Shown here: in pieces, positions 15,601-24,744 of the stretch
How the letters are laid out: each line of letters starts with the position of its first letter
How positions within the stretch are numbered: position 1 is the first letter of the stretch
Assembly: GCF_020164585.1 (NCBI RefSeq)
Contig: NZ_JAIQZF010000008.1
Location: 1-64,000, forward strand
Origin: Psychroflexus curvus
Lineage (GTDB): Bacteria; Bacteroidota; Bacteroidia; Flavobacteriales; Flavobacteriaceae
Length of the DNA stretch: 64,000 nt
Direction of reading: 5' to 3'
The notes under the pieces: generated by a model
The model's input: only the letters and a program-made list of their open reading frames with translations
Databases searched by the model: none
What the model was told of the DNA's origin: nothing
Made by a program: the position numbers and the translations under genes

Positions 15601-16611
15601 ATGAAGGTAAATAGATTTGAACATAAGATAACTATACTTTACACACTAATTGGGGGGCTTTGGATACTTTTCTCTGATAAAATCCTCTATTCGCTGATTA
15701 TTGACAAGGCCAAATTAAGCGATTATCAAACCTACAAAGGGTGGTTTTATGTTATTATTACTGCAATTATGTTATTCTTCTTCATAAGAAGGCATCTTAA
15801 AAAGCAACGAGATTCAAAAATAGTATTACGAGAACATCAAAATCAACTTGAGGATTTAGTTAAGGTTCGTACTGAGTTATTAGAATTGAATATCAAACGT
15901 CTTAAAGAGACTCAAGCTCATTTAGTTCAAACAGAAAAAATGGCCTCACTTGGTATATTAACAGCAGGTGTTGCCCATGAAATTAACAATCCATTGAATT
16001 ACATCATGGGTTCTTATGTTGGTTTACTCCGTCATTATAAAGAAAATACATTTTCTGATTATCCTGAGCAAGTAGGAAAATTAATCGAAGCTATGAAGAC
16101 CGGTATTGATCGTTCCTCTGCTATTGTGCAGGGTTTAAACCAATTCAGTCGTAAAAGTGATTCCTATGACGAAGATTGTAATGTGAATGAAATAGTGGAG
16201 AACTCACTCATCATGTTGCATAATCTGATTAAAAGTCAAATTTCTATTGAAAAAGATTATAATGATTCTGATATTATAATTAAAGGTAACGTAGGGAATT
16301 TACATCAGGTATTTATAAATATATTAGGTAATGCTATTCAGGCAATAAAATCAGAAAAGGGGACAATTAGTATAAAGACAGAAGAAAAAGAATCTGAAGT
16401 ACTCATAACAATTGCAGATACTGGTGTAGGTATTCCAAAAAAGGATCTGAAAAAGGTTACAGACCCCTTTTTTACAACTAAAGCCCCTGGGGAAGGCACG
16501 GGTCTCGGATTATCAATTACATATAACATCATAAATGAGCACAAGGGAAAACTTGAATTTGAATCAGAAGTAGGAAAAGGAACAACTGTGAGAATTGTAT
16601 TGCCAAAATAA
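15601..16611 (+). CDS. membrane sensor histidine kinase
   Basis: This 336-residue kinase has two membrane segments (ITILYTLIGGLWILFSDK and GWFYVIITAIMLFFFI) enclosing only a short loop, then a coiled-coil linker. The phospho-acceptor His lies in GILTAGVAHEINNPLNYI (about residue 126). The ATPase domain shows the N box (VFINILGNAIQAI), G1 (DTGVGIPKK), F box (DPFFTTKAPGEG) and G2 (GTGLGLSI). There is almost no periplasmic sensor, so the signal may be sensed in the membrane. The response regulator follows at once, 7 bp downstream. Confidence 0.9.
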   Translation: MKVNRFEHKITILYTLIGGLWILFSDKILYSLIIDKAKLSDYQTYKGWFYVIITAIMLFFFIRRHLKKQRDSKIVLREHQNQLEDLVKVRTELLELNIKRLKETQAHLVQTEKMASLGILTAGVAHEINNPLNYIMGSYVGLLRHYKENTFSDYPEQVGKLIEAMKTGIDRSSAIVQGLNQFSRKSDSYDEDCNVNEIVENSLIMLHNLIKSQISIEKDYNDSDIIIKGNVGNLHQVFINILGNAIQAIKSEKGTISIKTEEKESEVLITIADTGVGIPKKDLKKVTDPFFTTKAPGEGTGLGLSITYNIINEHKGKLEFESEVGKGTTVRIVLPK

Positions 16612-16618
16612 ATATGGG

Positions 16619-16981
16619 ATGAGTGATAAAATCAAGATAATATATATTGATGACGAAGAAATGAATGTTATGCTTTTTCAAATTAATTTCTCCGTTAGTT
16701 ATGAAGTTTATACAGGGTATAGTGGGCTTGAAGGACTGAAACTATTAGAAAAATATCCTGACATAAAAGTCGTAATTAGTGATATGAGTATGCCTGAAAT
16801 GAACGGGATAGAATTTATTAGAGAAGCGAAAGAAAAATACCCCGAAAAGAAATTTTATATCTTAACAGGTTACGAACTAACAGGAGAAATCCAAAATGCT
16901 ATAAAGTCAGGATTGATTCAGAAATATTTCCGCAAGCCCTTTGATATGCGAGAAATTGAGAGAGAAATTAATAAACTGTAA
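16619..16981 (+). CDS. single-domain response regulator
   Basis: This 120-residue receiver-only protein has acidic residues in IIYIDDEEMN, the phospho-acceptor Asp in VVISDMSMPEMNG, Thr in YILTGYEL and Lys in YFRKPFDM. No output domain follows, so it acts through protein partners or as a phosphorelay shuttle. The start MSDKIKI at 16619 is chosen over an upstream in-frame start inside the kinase gene. Confidence 0.9.
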   Translation: MSDKIKIIYIDDEEMNVMLFQINFSVSYEVYTGYSGLEGLKLLEKYPDIKVVISDMSMPEMNGIEFIREAKEKYPEKKFYILTGYELTGEIQNAIKSGLIQKYFRKPFDMREIEREINKL

Positions 16982-17327
16982 TAGAGAATAACTGGCGCTA
17001 ATACCTGGTGTATTTCATAAGAGTTTCAATGCTTTTCGAACGTTTGTGTAACTTTAAAAAAGGCGGTATAAACGGACAGGAAATCGCTTCGTTTTCCCAC
17101 ACGATAACATATCATAACCTTGATATTTAAAAATGAATTGTAGCCAAATTTTCTTTAAAGCAGGAAGGAAAAAGATGCACAGATTATTTGTCAAAATTCC
17201 AAATCAGAACGATCAAAAATGAAAGTTCTAATTTTTGTAATCAACTAATCGACTATCATTTTATGAAATAAAGACCTTATAAAACTTTAATACAATAGGG
17301 TTCAGCCTAACTTTGATGATAAGTTTT
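16982..17327. other. 346-bp intergenic region, no gene seen
   Basis: This lies between the convergent response-regulator and FUSC genes. No ORF with a credible start or domain, no strong terminator hairpin and no RNA gene was seen. Confidence 0.4.
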
Positions 17328-19583
17328 TCATTCCTCCTGCAAAATCGTCTCCTCATAGCGCTTTGTAGAGCGCTTTAAATTATCGGATAAAGAGACAAGC
17401 CATCCCAGATGGTTAGAGATCAGGTAGGCTTCCTGTAACGCATGCAGGGTTTCGGTATCCAGGGTTTCATTCCCCAGTTTGATGTTTTCATCTCTGGCCT
17501 GCGCTAAGCGCTTGTATTTATTTAGTAATTTCTCATGAGCATCTTCAGCTTTAGTTTTGGCTATATTTTCCTGTGTCGAAGTTTGTTCCAGTCTGTCCAG
17601 GGCACCCTGAAGCGTATTTGAGATTCTTTTGATGAGCATATTAAATTCAACCGAAGCCGGCGTGGTTTGATGCTGGGTAATGAAGTTGCCGATAGAGGCT
17701 ATGGCCGAAATGAGCGTCTGGTGAAGCGTTACCATTTCATAAATCAGCTGAAATTCTTTTTGCTTGGATTTTGGATCCTGAGTCAGTCTCTGAAAGGCAG
17801 CGTTCAACTGGCTGATAGCCAGAAAGGCCTCTTTTCTGGCCAAATTATAAGCCAGTAGGTTATCCTCAGGATCCCTGTATAAGTCCTGAGTAGCCAGAAG
17901 ATAGGTTTTGTTGGCTTTAAGGGCCTTGATGAGGACCTGCTTAAGGTTGAATACTTCCCAGCTGGGCAACAGGCTATAATTAGCCACTACGGCGATGATT
18001 GCGCCTATAAATGTATCTATCACTCTATACTGTATAACTTCTAAAGCTTTAGGGTTAATAAATGAGTAGACAAACACGATGCTGATGGTGATAAGGGTTG
18101 CAGCCCACTTATAGTTCTGCTGAATCAAGGCGAACGCAAAAACCAGAGAGACCAGGGCCAGAACCGCATAGAGTATTTCATTTTGAGTCAGTAAGACAAT
18201 CCCTACAGCGATGACCGCTCCTATAAGGGTGCCTATAATTCGATCCTTGGAGCGCTCCTTGGTCAATCCATAACTGGGACGCATAATGACTATGATGGTA
18301 AGTAAAATCCAGTAGGTGTTTTGAATTTCAAAAAAGAGGCCCAGACTGTAGGCGAACAGCATGGCAATGCTAAGTCTTAACGAGTGTCTGAATAAGGTAG
18401 AGTCTAAGCGCAAGTTTTGTAAGATCACGTTGAACCTGTACTCGTGCAGGGTCAGAAACTGACTGGCATCCTGGCGTTTTAAAGACATTTTTGAAGCTTC
18501 TTTCACATTAGCCATAGCTCTTCTGATCGCTATGATTTCTTCCAGCAACTGTTGCTGGTAATCGTATAAGTTCTTCAAAATCAAAGCGCCTTCCCTGGCC
18601 TGAGGCAGCTTCACGTTTTCCAGGTAAGCGGTTATGGAATCGTTTGCCCGGGTTAAAGTCGCCGTTAAATTCTTTTTATCTGGTAATGGATTGTCCTGCA
18701 TCAGCACCTCCGACAGACGAACAAGATGATTCCCCATGATCTTATTTAACTTCTTTGCTGGTTTTAAAAATTCTTTTTTATCCTTAAAAATTTTATCGAT
18801 AGTTTCATAATTCATCTGTTCAGCTTCGATGAGTTCGAAAATTTTGATTGTCGAGATAAAAATCAACAACTGTTTTTCTTCGTAGCGTGAGCGTCCAGAC
18901 CGTTTTCTAGCGGTTAATAGCATCTCGCGAAGGCTTTCGTGCTTATCGTTGATTTGATTTTGAAGACTAAAGTTTCGCTGAACGCGCTGGTCTCTGTCTT
19001 TTGTACTGGTAAGCAGTTTGGCACGCAGCTTCAAGTAATTACCAATCAGATGCAGTGTATCCGATAGCAATTGATTTTGATCTTTGTTTGGAAAAATGAC
19101 TTGAAAAAGAAGAGATACTGCTAAGTACCAGAGACCACCTACGCCCATCAGGGCCACCTGGATTAAAATAGCAGAAGTCGATGTTTTATCGATGGCAAAG
19201 GCAATCACCATGGCCAGTAAGCCCGAGAAAGACACCAGAGATGCCCTAAAACCATAAACAGATAGGAGAGATACAAAAAAGGCAATCACTCCCATGGCAA
19301 TTAATAAAAGCGGCAGGTGAGGTTTTGCAAACAGTATGATTGTGGTGATCAGCATGGTTAACCCCGTACTGATTAAAATGGCGTTAACTTTACGCTTTCT
19401 ACTACCCGGCATGTCTCCTGGAGCATTTAAAAATGCACCCAATACAATGGGTAGAGCTAATTCGAAATGGCCTAAAGCGTAAAGTACAGCAAACGGAAGA
19501 GCCAGAGCTACGCCTACACGAATTCCACGATCAAAATTGGAACTCTTGAAGAATAATTCGAGTTGTTTGATCGTTTCTTTCAA
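17328..19583 (-). CDS. FUSC-family (YccS/YhfK-like) membrane protein
   Basis: This 751-residue protein has two blocks of membrane helices (about residues 20-165 and 395-545), each followed by a long cytoplasmic helical region, the layout of YccS/FusC-type proteins. The second block contains NTYWILLTIIVIMRPSYGLT, with the family RPSYG-like motif and following KERSKDRIIGTLIGA. Members are linked to efflux of aromatic acids and similar compounds. It stands alone on its strand. Confidence 0.85.
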   Translation of the reverse strand: MKETIKQLELFFKSSNFDRGIRVGVALALPFAVLYALGHFELALPIVLGAFLNAPGDMPGSRKRKVNAILISTGLTMLITTIILFAKPHLPLLLIAMGVIAFFVSLLSVYGFRASLVSFSGLLAMVIAFAIDKTSTSAILIQVALMGVGGLWYLAVSLLFQVIFPNKDQNQLLSDTLHLIGNYLKLRAKLLTSTKDRDQRVQRNFSLQNQINDKHESLREMLLTARKRSGRSRYEEKQLLIFISTIKIFELIEAEQMNYETIDKIFKDKKEFLKPAKKLNKIMGNHLVRLSEVLMQDNPLPDKKNLTATLTRANDSITAYLENVKLPQAREGALILKNLYDYQQQLLEEIIAIRRAMANVKEASKMSLKRQDASQFLTLHEYRFNVILQNLRLDSTLFRHSLRLSIAMLFAYSLGLFFEIQNTYWILLTIIVIMRPSYGLTKERSKDRIIGTLIGAVIAVGIVLLTQNEILYAVLALVSLVFAFALIQQNYKWAATLITISIVFVYSFINPKALEVIQYRVIDTFIGAIIAVVANYSLLPSWEVFNLKQVLIKALKANKTYLLATQDLYRDPEDNLLAYNLARKEAFLAISQLNAAFQRLTQDPKSKQKEFQLIYEMVTLHQTLISAIASIGNFITQHQTTPASVEFNMLIKRISNTLQGALDRLEQTSTQENIAKTKAEDAHEKLLNKYKRLAQARDENIKLGNETLDTETLHALQEAYLISNHLGWLVSLSDNLKRSTKRYEETILQEE

Positions 19584-20065
19584 GTTGATTTTTTAAGTAA
19601 AGTTAATTTAATTCATAGGAACAGGCCTTGCTTTTTCATTGTTTTAGGAGTGTTCCTGGTTTTGCAGCATTTGATATAAATTGTTGCAAAGCTGTTGTAT
19701 CAAGCCTTGCATCCTGTTTCAAAATTGTTGCTTAAATTAATAAAAGTTTGTTTTACGGTGATTTAGACGAGAAGTTTATACTGAGCACAGGGCAGCGGCG
19801 ACGAAGGAAGTCTCAGCCTGAGTCACGCTATTACCCAAAGACCCCTTTATTCAACAAAACCCATGTAGAAAGAATTATCAGCTTTTGGGGTAAGTTGAAG
19901 ACAAAAACGTATCTGACTGTATGAGAACTTAGATAAAGTTAGAGTAAACATGAGTTATAATATCTAAATCTTAACCCCTTTTTTCTTTTTGGTGGTTTAC
20001 ATTTGAAATTTGTAGTATAAATACCAGGACTTTTAATTTTATTAATGTTTTTAAAACACTAAGGA
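19584..20065. other. 482-bp intergenic region with dispersed repeat debris
   Basis: No gene was recognised. Bases 19715-19760 resemble 10306-10350 (TGTTGCTT...AATTA.TAAAAG), and 19767-19840 resemble 9939-10010 (CGAGAAGT.TAT.CTGA...ACGAAGG.AGTC). So two modules flank each other here but lie in swapped order near the DUF2779 remnant. Confidence 0.45.
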
Positions 20066-20071
20066 TTGAAT

Positions 20072-21583
20072 ATGAAAAACTACACCAATAAATACTTTGA
20101 CATTTCAAAACCAGTATTTATACCATCTGCGTTAATTACAGTTGTTTTTGTGTCATTTACTATCATATTCAATGAGCAGGCGGAAGCAGGATTTTCAAGT
20201 TTTAGGGCGTATATGTCCGAAAACTTTGGGTGGTTTATCAATATAGCTATCAATTATTTTTTGTTTTTCGTTGTTTTTCTAGCCTTTAGCAAGTATGGTA
20301 AAATAAGAATTGGAGGAAGCGATGCCCGTCCCAATTTTAGTAAATTTTCATGGATTGCTATGTTGTTTTCGGCTGGAATGGGCATTGGCTTAGTTTATTT
20401 TAGTGTGGCAGAACCCATGTTGCATTTCAGTAATCCCATTGAAGCCGGTCTCTCCGGTATAGAGAAATCTAAATTGGCGATGAAACACACGTTTTTTCAT
20501 TACGGATTTCATGTGTGGGGCATTTATACATTGCTGGGGATTGCTTTAGCTTATTTCACATTCAATAAAAATACTCATTTATCGATAAAATCAACTTTGA
20601 AACCACTATTTGGTAACTACATGAATTCCTTTGTTGGTTATGCTATAGATGTCATTGCTGTACTAGCAACTTTATTTGGTTTAGCGACAACACTTGGTTT
20701 TGGGGCAGTTCAGTTTACAACGGGTATTTCAGAACTGTCAGGGGTGGCCAATTCTATAAATCTACAAATTTTATCCATTGTTGGAATCACATTAATTGCC
20801 ACAGTGTCTGTGCTCTCAGGTTTAAATAAAGGTTTAAAGTATTTGAGTAACCTGAATATAGTCATCGCAGGAATACTGTTTGTTTTTATTTTATTCGTTG
20901 CTTCAACAGTCTTTCTATTTGACGGATTTGTGGAAAGCTTAGGCCTTTACTTGACTGATTTTTTTGAACTGAGCACCTACAGAAATCAATATGGAGAAGA
21001 AGGGAAGTGGTTTAAATCCTGGTCTATGTTTTACTGGGTGTGGTGGATTTCATGGTCGCCATTTGTAGGCACTTTTATCGCTAGAATTTCCAAAGGAAGA
21101 ACGCTTCAGGACATCGCTATCTATGGTTTATTGGTGCCCTCTCTGTTTTCTATGCTCTGGATGTCTGTCATAGGCGGAACAGCATTGGATATGCAGCTTA
21201 ACAATGTTGCGGATTTAGCCCAAATTGTAACCGATGACAGCTCTATGGGTCTGTTTAAAATGCTAGAAAACCTGCCGTACTATAAAATCACCGCAATTTT
21301 AAGTATTTTTCTGGTGGGGACTTTTTTTATCACCTCCTCAGATAGTGGCTCATTGGTGGTTGATTTTATGACTTCAGGAGGAAAGCTGGACGCTCCCAGA
21401 GGGCAGAAGGTCTTTTGGGCATTTATGGAAGGTGCTATAGCCATCGCCTTACTGATTGGAGGAGGCCTGTCTGCTCTTCAGTCTGCATCCATATCAACAG
21501 GGTTTCCGTTTGCTGTTATTTTGATTTTTGTAAGCATCTCCCTGCTGAAAAGCCTCAAGAAAGATCCTCAGCTTAAAAGGTAG
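20072..21583 (+). CDS. BCCT-family betaine/choline/carnitine transporter
   Basis: This 503-residue protein with about 12 membrane helices has BCCT hallmarks: the glycine-rich GMGIGLVYFSVAEPMLHF near residue 105 and FYWVWWISWSPFVGTFIARI near residue 325, with the Trp box that binds trimethylammonium groups. The start is the ATG at 20072, six bases after a TTG alternative and preceded by AAGG. Related carriers take up compatible solutes with Na+ or H+ and respond to osmotic stress. It is a single-gene unit. Confidence 0.9.
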   Translation: MKNYTNKYFDISKPVFIPSALITVVFVSFTIIFNEQAEAGFSSFRAYMSENFGWFINIAINYFLFFVVFLAFSKYGKIRIGGSDARPNFSKFSWIAMLFSAGMGIGLVYFSVAEPMLHFSNPIEAGLSGIEKSKLAMKHTFFHYGFHVWGIYTLLGIALAYFTFNKNTHLSIKSTLKPLFGNYMNSFVGYAIDVIAVLATLFGLATTLGFGAVQFTTGISELSGVANSINLQILSIVGITLIATVSVLSGLNKGLKYLSNLNIVIAGILFVFILFVASTVFLFDGFVESLGLYLTDFFELSTYRNQYGEEGKWFKSWSMFYWVWWISWSPFVGTFIARISKGRTLQDIAIYGLLVPSLFSMLWMSVIGGTALDMQLNNVADLAQIVTDDSSMGLFKMLENLPYYKITAILSIFLVGTFFITSSDSGSLVVDFMTSGGKLDAPRGQKVFWAFMEGAIAIALLIGGGLSALQSASISTGFPFAVILIFVSISLLKSLKKDPQLKR

Positions 21584-21671
21584 TAAATGGAATCTACAAG
21601 CAAAAATTTCAGAATCCAGTCTTGCTCTAAATTGGAAAATAAACGTTTATCTTGAATTAAATTCAGAACCA

Positions 21672-22409
21672 ATGTGCGCCCATACTTCCCAAATCCAAAC
21701 CGTAGAAAAACTCGAAGAACACTATAAAGTAAAGCTGAGCGATGAAAGTAAGCGTGAACTGTTTGATGTGCCACACTACCATATCATCGGATTTACACAT
21801 GCTCAGCTATTGATTATTCCTCAGGAAAAGTCAGGTGTTCTGGCCGCTGCCACCTGGGGCATAGCTCCGGAAGACAAATCGGTGGATGAGCTGAAAGCCT
21901 ATTACAAAGAAGCGGCGAAGTTTGGCGGGGGCATCAATGCCAGGTCAGAAAAAGCCTTTGATCATTTTTTGTATAAGCAATCTATTTTTACTAAACGCTG
22001 TATCATACCTGTTTCCGCTTTCTTTGAGCCACATGATCACAAAGGCAATAAGTATCCTTTTGTATTCAAACCCAAAGACAAAGACTTTATATCTCTGGCA
22101 GGAATCTATACGAGAATAGGAAACAAAGTCACTTTTGCTATTCTCACTAAAGAAGCCTCGCCTTTATTTGCTAAAATCCATAACAAAAAGAATCGGCAAC
22201 CCGTGATGTTAACTGCGGAGCAGGAAAAGAATTGGCTAAGCAATGACCTAAATCAAGACGAGGTCGAAGCTATTTTAAATCAGGATTATGATGAAGCTCA
22301 ACTCGACTATTATCCCGTGAGCCAGGATTTGTTTCATCCCCAAACGAACAGCGATGTCAAAACTATTCTGGAGAAGGTGGAGTATGAGGAGCTGGAAGTG
22401 AACTATTAA
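21672..22409 (+). CDS. SOS-response-associated (SRAP) protein
   Basis: This 245-residue member of the SRAP family (HMCES/YedK) forms a thiazolidine crosslink with abasic sites in single-stranded DNA. The catalytic Cys2 follows the initiator Met (MCAHTSQ), and the conserved NARSE, IPVSAFFEP (Glu) and KIHNKKNRQPVML (His) motifs are present. The second and third positions are Cys-Ala rather than Cys-Gly. It is downstream of the BCCT gene but separated by about 90 bp. Confidence 0.9.
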   Translation: MCAHTSQIQTVEKLEEHYKVKLSDESKRELFDVPHYHIIGFTHAQLLIIPQEKSGVLAAATWGIAPEDKSVDELKAYYKEAAKFGGGINARSEKAFDHFLYKQSIFTKRCIIPVSAFFEPHDHKGNKYPFVFKPKDKDFISLAGIYTRIGNKVTFAILTKEASPLFAKIHNKKNRQPVMLTAEQEKNWLSNDLNQDEVEAILNQDYDEAQLDYYPVSQDLFHPQTNSDVKTILEKVEYEELEVNY

Positions 22410-22453
22410 ATTGAATTTGGTGCGGATTCAGCCTTATACCGAAAACCCTGTTT

Positions 22454-23017
22454 ATGGAGCTAGAAAATTTTATTTACTGCCTCGAAGCCATTCCCGATGT
22501 GGATAGAGAGGAAACGACTGAAGTGGTCGGCATATTGGAGAACATGGCCTTGACTCAGGATATCTCCAGTATTTACAAGGCCTGCGACACGATTGAAGGT
22601 TTGGAGGAAAGCCTGAATTTCTTATTGTATGAGGATCATCATTTTCAGGATTATGAAATCATTTATCTGGTGCTCCCCGGAGAGGCGAATACCATTTTAA
22701 TCAACGGCTACTACTACAGCATTGAAGAGATTGCAGAACTTTTTGAAGGACAAATGAAAGGGAAGGTCATTCACTTTGCTAACCTAAAGGTTCTGGACCT
22801 CACCGATGAAGAGTGCCAGTATTTTCTGGATGTTACAGGTGCCAGGGCGGTCTCCGGATACGGGTTTCGCTCCGAAAGCCTGTCTAGTGCGTTCACCATA
22901 GATCGTTTGTTTTTTAGCCTGTTTTATGAAAATGACGATCTTATTGAAGTCGTTGAACAGATGTTTCAAAAGCAGTATAAGCTCTGTAAGCTACTGGATT
23001 TCAGGCTATATTATTGA
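22454..23017 (+). CDS. DUF6642-like protein with altered active-site positions
   Basis: This 187-residue soluble protein has IYCLEAIP near the N-terminus, then EIIYLVLPGEANTILINGYY, ISIEE-like YSIEEIAELFEG and KGKVIHFANLKVL, ending with GARAVSGYG and AFTIDRLFFSLF. The order of these blocks recalls DUF6642 proteins, which typically have FHGEPG and YFGSC at the two corresponding positions. Here these read LPGEAN and HFANLK, so a His/Cys pair would be lost. The family call is from memory and the consequence is inference. It lies 44 bp after the SRAP gene and may be co-transcribed. Confidence 0.5.
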   Translation: MELENFIYCLEAIPDVDREETTEVVGILENMALTQDISSIYKACDTIEGLEESLNFLLYEDHHFQDYEIIYLVLPGEANTILINGYYYSIEEIAELFEGQMKGKVIHFANLKVLDLTDEECQYFLDVTGARAVSGYGFRSESLSSAFTIDRLFFSLFYENDDLIEVVEQMFQKQYKLCKLLDFRLYY

Positions 23018-23244
23018 AAAATCTATAGACTCACTTTACTCAGATCAAAATTAATTTAACCAGAGTTCTATATATTTTGAATTGGGTAGAGGATGAGAAG
23101 TTTGAAGCTAAGGATAAAATAAATATTAAATCATAGGCTATGCCAGGTTTATTATAAAAGCCTTCGAAAATCCCTTGCTTCAACAGTTGAATTTCATCAA
23201 GTTAAGTTTGCCAGCAGTCTTTTATACTTTAGATTTTTATTTTT

Positions 23245-24186
23245 TTATTCAGACACTTCAAAAATTTTCATTAGGTTTTTACTTGAAGCATCGGGTACTT
23301 CAGATATGAGCATATAATTACCTGGCGTAAGCTTGGCTTTGAAATAGCCGGTATTTCCTTCTGGCATGTCGTTTACACCCCCGATAAAAGTAACAGCTTT
23401 GGGTGCAGGTTCCATCAAACCTTCGGGATTTGCCCAGTTCATCCAGTTTTCAAGTTCATTCAGGTTAGCATTTTTAGCAAGCCTTACAAGGTTTACATCG
23501 TGTCCAACAAAATTTTCGTGAACAGTTTGATCTTTATAGTAGACTGAGAAAGTGTGTTCGCCAGAACTAATGCTGTCGTTAAATACAATTCCATCGGTAG
23601 TGGAGATGCTGATTTTAGTGTCTGCAGCTGGTTGTTCGTTTCCAGAATCAGTTGGGCTGACCACAAGATCTTTCGTCATTCCCATAGATGTGTGAAATAC
23701 ACCATTGCTCATTTTCACATAACATTCAACAATGTATTCACCGGGTTTGAGATGAAAGCTTGTTTCTCCGACTTGACCTGGAGATAATAAGCCTGAACCT
23801 CCAACAAACACAACTTCTCCAAACCAGTCGGGTAGTTTTGAAAACTCAGTAAAACCTTCCTCACTTTTTCCTTCCATGATCAGCTTCATGGCATCGTCGA
23901 ATACAGGCATAACAAATTCCTCCGCATCCTTGGTAGTTTTGCCTTCAGGGTATTTATCTACAAGAAAAAAGTGGGTTTGGGGAGATAGATTTTTATAACG
24001 AAAGGTGTTCCAACCGGAAGGAATCGTATCGGGCATCTGGAAATCCATATCCTCTGTTACTATTTCAATGACATTGTCTTTCTTCTCATCAGCGGTGGCG
24101 GTTTGCTCTTTTGGTTCATCCGATTTTCCCTTACAGCTTATCAATACACCAATTAATAAAATACTTAAACTGCTTATCATTCTCAT
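23245..24186 (-). CDS. cupredoxin-like lipoprotein, paralogue of 4792-6018
   Basis: This 313-residue lipoprotein (SILLIGVLISC) contains DFQMPDTIPSGWNTFRYKN and LKPGEYIVECYVKMSNGVFH, then a second module ending LTPGNYMLISEVPDAS. The pattern follows the 408-residue lipoprotein near the amidohydrolase cluster, with IPSGWNTFR matching FPSGWITFR. The second module has lost its Cys. Copper binding is possible but unproven. No operon partner. Confidence 0.7.
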   Translation of the reverse strand: MRMISSLSILLIGVLISCKGKSDEPKEQTATADEKKDNVIEIVTEDMDFQMPDTIPSGWNTFRYKNLSPQTHFFLVDKYPEGKTTKDAEEFVMPVFDDAMKLIMEGKSEEGFTEFSKLPDWFGEVVFVGGSGLLSPGQVGETSFHLKPGEYIVECYVKMSNGVFHTSMGMTKDLVVSPTDSGNEQPAADTKISISTTDGIVFNDSISSGEHTFSVYYKDQTVHENFVGHDVNLVRLAKNANLNELENWMNWANPEGLMEPAPKAVTFIGGVNDMPEGNTGYFKAKLTPGNYMLISEVPDASSKNLMKIFEVSE

Positions 24187-24528
24187 AATACTTGTTTTTG
24201 ATTGTTAATATCGTCTTAAAATAATAATATTTATATAATTATTTTAACGAATGTAAAAGATTTTTTTAAAAAATACAATTTTAAACATCTGATAATAAAG
24301 TAATTGTATCGATATAGACTTCGATAAAAGTTAATAAATACTGATTGAAAGGCATTTTTGACATATATCAAAGCGCTCATTACATTTAGATATACCCGTG
24401 TAAGCATTCGGACTGCCGAACCTGAATGCGAATTTTTTCAGACGATGAAGTCCCTATAAGGGGGCCAAATACTTTTGAGTAAGATTAACTCCTTTTCTTC
24501 GTTTACAACAAAAACTCATAATGCCTGC

Positions 24529-24550
24529 ATTACATGTAATTGGATATAGA
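24529..24550. promoter_or_regulatory. distal hip-operator-like site, left
   Basis: ATTACATGT then AATTGG then ATATAGA resembles O2 of the hip promoter (ATTATATGT-AATTAG-ATATAAT), with three differences. It starts 30 bp before the better right-hand site. Confidence 0.45.
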
Positions 24551-24558
24551 ATTGATGA

Positions 24559-24580
24559 ATTATACGTAAATACATATAAT
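24559..24580. promoter_or_regulatory. distal hip-operator-like site, right
   Basis: ATTATACGT then AAATAC then ATATAAT keeps both half-sites of hip site O3 exactly, with differences in the centre only. It is 165 bp upstream of the T9SS cargo start at 24745. Confidence 0.55.
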
Positions 24581-24744
24581 AAAGAGCTATACTAAATCTA
24601 ATTTATAATCCATTGAATAATAATGTTATGAAGTTTTTAAGTAATCTTTGTTTAAAATCATCTAATTTACTTCCATACTTTAATCTTTATTTCTGATTAA
24701 ATAAAAATCAACCGCATAGTATGTGCCTAAGCAGTCTTAACAAA

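Larger units (their letters stand above)
24187..24720. other. 534-bp intergenic region holding HipB-type operator motifs
   Basis: No gene was recognised. It has an imperfect hairpin near 24407 (TTCGG-ACTG-CCGAA) and a pair of motifs that match the hip operators at 24529-24580. It lies upstream of the T9SS cargo gene and the divergent cupredoxin-like lipoprotein. Confidence 0.5.
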
